NCBI GenBank assembly: GCA_017531445.1
Contig: JAFXKZ010000002.1
Span: 327,286 to 391,285 of the forward strand
DNA: 64,000 nucleotides
Reading direction: 5' to 3'
Source of the DNA: Kiritimatiellia bacterium
GTDB taxonomy: Bacteria > Verrucomicrobiota > Kiritimatiellia > RFP12 > DVOR01
Shown: piece by piece, positions 60,850 through 64,000 of the stretch
Layout of the letters: each line of letters starts with the position of its first letter
Numbering within the stretch: the stretch's first letter is position 1
Notes under the pieces: model-generated
Seen by the model: the letters and a program-made list of their open reading frames with translations, nothing else
Databases searched by the model: none
Told to the model about the DNA's origin: nothing
Program-made: the position numbers and the translations under genes

Positions 60850-62064
60850 CTATAAATCCGAAAGGAATCGAACAAATTCAGGATAAATCGAATCCATCAT
60901 GAACTTTTCGCGAGCGATACGTGCCGAAGCAAGCGACTCCTGTGTAATGCGACTGCGTTGATGCAAGTAACCTAACAACACTCTTTTCAAGTCGTCAACA
61001 CAACCTGCTTGATACATTGTACCGGCCCCATAACGCTCAATAAGCCGTTGTGTTTCACCGGTCAAGCAGCACACCATCGGCAAACCTGCGGCAGTATAAT
61101 CGGCGAGTTTATAGGGGACGGCGACAAAACTATCCGGGAACATCGGCACTACCGCGAGGTCTGAATCCGAAAGGAGTTGCTGCATATCCTCGTTACTCAA
61201 GTATCCATAAAAACGAATCGCTTCACACCCTTTCGCCTCTTTTCGCAACATGGTCTCTTTGGGTCCGGTCCCGGCTAAATCCAAGCGAATCCTTTCACCA
61301 GCCTCTGCCAAACTCTTTACCGCACGTACTACTGTCAGTAAATCGTAACTTCTCCCCATATTTCCCACGTAAATCACGCGCAATGCTTCCGACTCATCCA
61401 AAGCATATCGATAAGCTCCGCTGTTCATCCGCATAATACCGTGATAACACAAGTGGCGAGGTGCCTTGCAACCATACTTCATCGCCAGATTCAAATAGGT
61501 CAAGCCCACCCCCGTAACAGCATCTGCTTTCCGGTAGGCCTTCTTGGCTGCCTTATGCAAAGACGCAAGACATAAACGCGCCAACAGATCACGCATCCAT
61601 ACCGGACCGGGGAAAAGCCGATAGAAGTTCTCCGGCCACGCATCCATGATATCCACAACGATTTTGCAATGCCATCGGCGGCGGAATTGACGCGCTACCG
61701 CAGCAGTTTCAATCGGCGGCCACGAAGTCAGCACTAAGTGCGGGGCATCCAATGTGCCGGAATTCACAGCGGCAATCGCCATTTTACTCCATGCTTTGGC
61801 ATAACAGCGATGACTCCATGCCCGCCGTAACCCAATATTGTCTTCATAGTGTGGCGTTGGAATCAAACGCACTTGAAAACCTTCCGGAGCATCATACACC
61901 GCAGGTAAACGGCGTGGTCGCTTCAAGGCGTGTGCAAAATCACTACTCCACAAAACAACCTGATGCCCGGCTTTCGCAAGTGCCCGGCACAATAAACTGT
62001 AACGTTGAGGACGACGCCCTTCACCAGGGAGATTATCAAAAGGGTTGTTAATCCAAAAAATCAC
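60850..62064 (-). CDS. GT4-type glycosyltransferase
   Basis: A 404-aa GT-B fold enzyme. The N-domain starts MIFWINNPFDNLPGEGRRPQR and contains VVLWSSDF. The C-domain has VIYVGNMGRSYDLLTVVRA, LAGTGPKE, RFYGYLSNEDMQQLL and PYKLADYTAAGLPMV, the donor-binding E(x7)E-like region with a Lys/Asp variant. It probably acts on a surface polysaccharide or O-antigen. The substrate cannot be given. It is 6 bp from nadB. Confidence 0.85.
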   Translation of the reverse strand: MIFWINNPFDNLPGEGRRPQRYSLLCRALAKAGHQVVLWSSDFAHALKRPRRLPAVYDAPEGFQVRLIPTPHYEDNIGLRRAWSHRCYAKAWSKMAIAAVNSGTLDAPHLVLTSWPPIETAAVARQFRRRWHCKIVVDIMDAWPENFYRLFPGPVWMRDLLARLCLASLHKAAKKAYRKADAVTGVGLTYLNLAMKYGCKAPRHLCYHGIMRMNSGAYRYALDESEALRVIYVGNMGRSYDLLTVVRAVKSLAEAGERIRLDLAGTGPKETMLRKEAKGCEAIRFYGYLSNEDMQQLLSDSDLAVVPMFPDSFVAVPYKLADYTAAGLPMVCCLTGETQRLIERYGAGTMYQAGCVDDLKRVLLGYLHQRSRITQESLASARIAREKFMMDSIYPEFVRFLSDL

Positions 62065-62070
62065 AGCACT

Positions 62071-63684
62071 TTACCACTCTTTCTCTGGCGAACGCACCAA
62101 TCGCGTATCTTTCCCGATCCTCAGGCGTTCCGGATAATCCAGCGAGTAGTGCAACCCTCTGCTCTCATGACGCTCCATCGCCGCCGTAATAATCATCTCG
62201 GCCACATCGGCAATATTCCGCAATTCCAAAACATCCGCTGTTACCAAGTAATCAAAGTAATAACTGTTGATCTCTTCGCGCAGATTCCGCACCCGCCGTA
62301 ATGCCCGATGCAATCGTTTATTGGTACGGACAATGCCGACATAATCCCACATACACGTACGCAATTCCTGCCAATTATGTGCCACCAGAACCGCCTCATC
62401 TGTCGGCACAGCATGGCCGTAAACCCAATCCGGCACGGTTACGTGTTGCACCGAAGGCATCGGTGCACTGCACAATGCTTTTGCACATTCACACCCGCAC
62501 ACGAGTGCTTCCAACAGCGAATTGCTCGCTAATCGATTCGCGCCATGCAAGCCCGTACATGCGCATTCGCCTATCGCATAAAGCCCCGGCAACGTCGTTT
62601 TTCCATTAACCTCCGCAGCAATACCGCCACAACAGTAATGCGCCGCGGGGACGATTGGAATCAGATCTTTTGCCATATCAATACCAAATTCAAGGCACTT
62701 GGCGTAGATTCCGGGGAAACGATCCTTGAGATACGCCTCACCTTTATGACGAATATCCAGGCAACAATACGCATCGCCGCGCTTCTTCATTTCCGAATCA
62801 ATCGCACGCGCCACGATATCACGCGGAGCAAGCGAACCACGCGGATCATATTTTTGCATGAACGGTTCACCATCGCGCGTCACCAATTCCGCACCTTCTC
62901 CCCGGACAGCTTCACTGATCAAAAAGCGTTTTGCCTTTGGATGATAGAGACACGTCGGATGAAACTGCACCATTTCCATATTGCGGATTTCAGCACCGGC
63001 GCGCCACGCCACGGCAACGCCATCACCTGTTGCCACATCCGGATTGCACGTATACTGATACACTTTCCCGCATCCGCCTGTAGCTAAAATCACAGCACCC
63101 GTGCGCACAGCCCAAATCTCTCCGGTCTCCGTACTGAGGAGATACGCGCCTACCACCCGGTTTTCTTCGGTAGGTTCATGCAGAAAACGTGTCGTCACAA
63201 GGTCAATTAAAAGCGTATTCTCGCAAACGTGCAACCGTTTCGTCGCCCTCAATTTTGCCACGAGCGTACGCTCAACCTCGCGCCCGGTGATATCGCCGGC
63301 ATGCAAAATCCTCCGCCGGGTATGCCCGCCCTCCCGCGTCAAATCAAATCCTTCCGCGCAAGCACTGTCATCTGATTTCGAAAAGGGCACCCCCATGTCA
63401 ATCAGCAAACGCATCCATTTCGGCCCGGCCTCAACGATTCTTCTTACGATTGCCTCGTTGCAAAGTCCGGCTCCGGCATCCAAAGTATCTGCCATATGCC
63501 GTTCAAACGAGTCGTCCACCCCCATCACACAAGAGATCCCCCCTTGTGCATAGTTGGTATTGCACTCATCCAGTGTACGCTTTGTCACCATCAATACCCG
63601 GCCATGCTCCGCAAGACCGATTGCCGCCATACTCCCGGCCAAACCGGAACCAACGACCAGATAATCACAATCAATCGTACGCAT
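62071..63684 (-). CDS. nadB: L-aspartate oxidase
   Basis: FAD enzyme that oxidises aspartate to iminoaspartate for NAD synthesis. The 537-aa protein has CDYLVVGSGLAGSMAA, NTNYAQGGISCVM, MVQFHPTCLYHP, SEAVRGEGAEL, HYCCGGIAAEVNG and HGANRLASNSLLEALVCG. In anaerobes fumarate can serve as electron acceptor, and a fumarase gene lies directly upstream. The ATG at 63684 has GAGGA at proper spacing; the ATG at 63690 is too close to it. NadA and NadC are not in the window. Confidence 0.95.
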   Translation of the reverse strand: MRTIDCDYLVVGSGLAGSMAAIGLAEHGRVLMVTKRTLDECNTNYAQGGISCVMGVDDSFERHMADTLDAGAGLCNEAIVRRIVEAGPKWMRLLIDMGVPFSKSDDSACAEGFDLTREGGHTRRRILHAGDITGREVERTLVAKLRATKRLHVCENTLLIDLVTTRFLHEPTEENRVVGAYLLSTETGEIWAVRTGAVILATGGCGKVYQYTCNPDVATGDGVAVAWRAGAEIRNMEMVQFHPTCLYHPKAKRFLISEAVRGEGAELVTRDGEPFMQKYDPRGSLAPRDIVARAIDSEMKKRGDAYCCLDIRHKGEAYLKDRFPGIYAKCLEFGIDMAKDLIPIVPAAHYCCGGIAAEVNGKTTLPGLYAIGECACTGLHGANRLASNSLLEALVCGCECAKALCSAPMPSVQHVTVPDWVYGHAVPTDEAVLVAHNWQELRTCMWDYVGIVRTNKRLHRALRRVRNLREEINSYYFDYLVTADVLELRNIADVAEMIITAAMERHESRGLHYSLDYPERLRIGKDTRLVRSPEKEW

Positions 63685-63693
63685 TGACATTCC

Positions 63694-64000
63694 TCATTTC
63701 AAGGTCACGGTCTGACGGCGACATGCCCAGCAACAATACGCAATCGTTACAAAATAAGAAGCAGGCAACCGGGTGCGTGAGGCGATTTTAACACCCAAAA
63801 GCGTCGTTTTTCCTCCAAGCCCCATCGGCCCGATACCCAACGTATTCGCCTCTTGCAGCAATCTCTCTTCCAAGTTGGCCAATTCCGGCACAGGTGAAAC
63901 ATCGGGAAGCGGACGGAGTAATTGCTGTTTTGCCACTGCATACCCCTCCGCACGGTCTGCTCCAATGCAAACACCGAGAATACCCGGTGCACATCCCTGC
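63694..64000 (-). CDS. Class I fumarate hydratase, alpha-region C-terminus (partial)
   Basis: The frame is open to the window edge, so only the last 101 residues are seen. They read GCAPGILGVCIGADRAEGYA, ANLEERLLQEANTLGIGPMG, GGKTTLLGVKIA and LPASYFVTIAYCCWACRR, which is the end of the iron-sulfur fumarase/tartrate dehydratase alpha domain. The cysteine in GCAPG is a cluster ligand in the family. The stop comes right after the alpha domain, so a two-subunit enzyme is likely. Fumarase versus tartrate dehydratase cannot be told from this part. Confidence 0.88.
   Translation of the reverse strand, partial: QGCAPGILGVCIGADRAEGYAVAKQQLLRPLPDVSPVPELANLEERLLQEANTLGIGPMGLGGKTTLLGVKIASRTRLPASYFVTIAYCCWACRRQTVTLK

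Noticed and set aside
1..64000. tRNA or rRNA genes
   Set aside because: I looked for T-loop type sequences and rRNA cores. The few GTTCAAAT-like hits are inside conserved coding genes and do not fold into a cloverleaf.

Overview
The window looks like a chromosomal segment of a Gram-negative (LPS-bearing) bacterium of the PVC superphylum, most plausibly Kiritimatiellota or a Lentisphaerae/Verrucomicrobia relative. The clues are an exosortase fused to an EpsI-type domain, a ddl-ftsQ-ftsA-ftsZ cluster with a very divergent FtsZ, LPS genes (kdsB, waaA), a HydE hydrogenase maturase, PFL-type activases that suggest anaerobic life, and RHS debris. The placement is inferred from gene content only. 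No rRNA or tRNA gene was found.

Layout. (1) 1-7292, plus strand: a tightly coupled block with ATGA overlaps. It holds the tail of an unknown gene, the exosortase/EpsI fusion, a DUF192 protein, a PFL activase, a TrkH/KtrB potassium channel, a PflX-like radical SAM protein, an FmdB zinc ribbon, a hexose-6-phosphate mutarotase and deoC. (2) 7293-12394: an accessory island on the minus strand. It contains a frameshifted RHS core fragment, other gene debris, a HEAT-repeat lipoprotein, an unknown 120-aa protein, a TM2 protein, a YccF protein and 850 bp of non-coding DNA with hairpins and a C10 tract. (3) 12395-21124, minus strand: dnaE, a membrane SpeE/TPR protein, a NeuD-type acyltransferase, a DprA-like protein, slyX and xseA. 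(4) 21451-23403, plus strand: hydE and a Xer recombinase. (5) 23444-64000, all minus strand, long housekeeping operons. In order of transcription these are: fumarase (partial)-nadB-glycosyltransferase-gspE-PBP; pyrF-DciA-like-waaA-ilvA-ABC pair-holB-aroQ-plsY-gpsA-kdsB-C_GCAxxG-ridA; secreted TPR protein-YejE/OppC-OppD-tcdA; ddl-ftsQ-ftsA-ftsZ-lipoprotein-dtd-ribE-pgi; lepA-DUF212; LysM lipoprotein; ftsW-HAD-parvulin; tex-dus.

The most unusual signal is a dispersed intergenic element of 81-83 bp present six times (about 12132, 21166, 33589, 41234, 46958 and 57402). Each copy has four 11-nt half-sites with a TCGCC/GGCGA core. They start at strict intervals of 26-27, 18-19 and 26-27 bp, while the sequence between them is not conserved. 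In several copies the half-sites form two tandem inverted repeats, with arm changes that preserve pairing. All copies lie at operon boundaries. I do not recognise this family. The second notable signal is the FtsZ, whose GTP-binding and T7-loop catalytic residues are degenerate although the FtsA-binding tail is kept.
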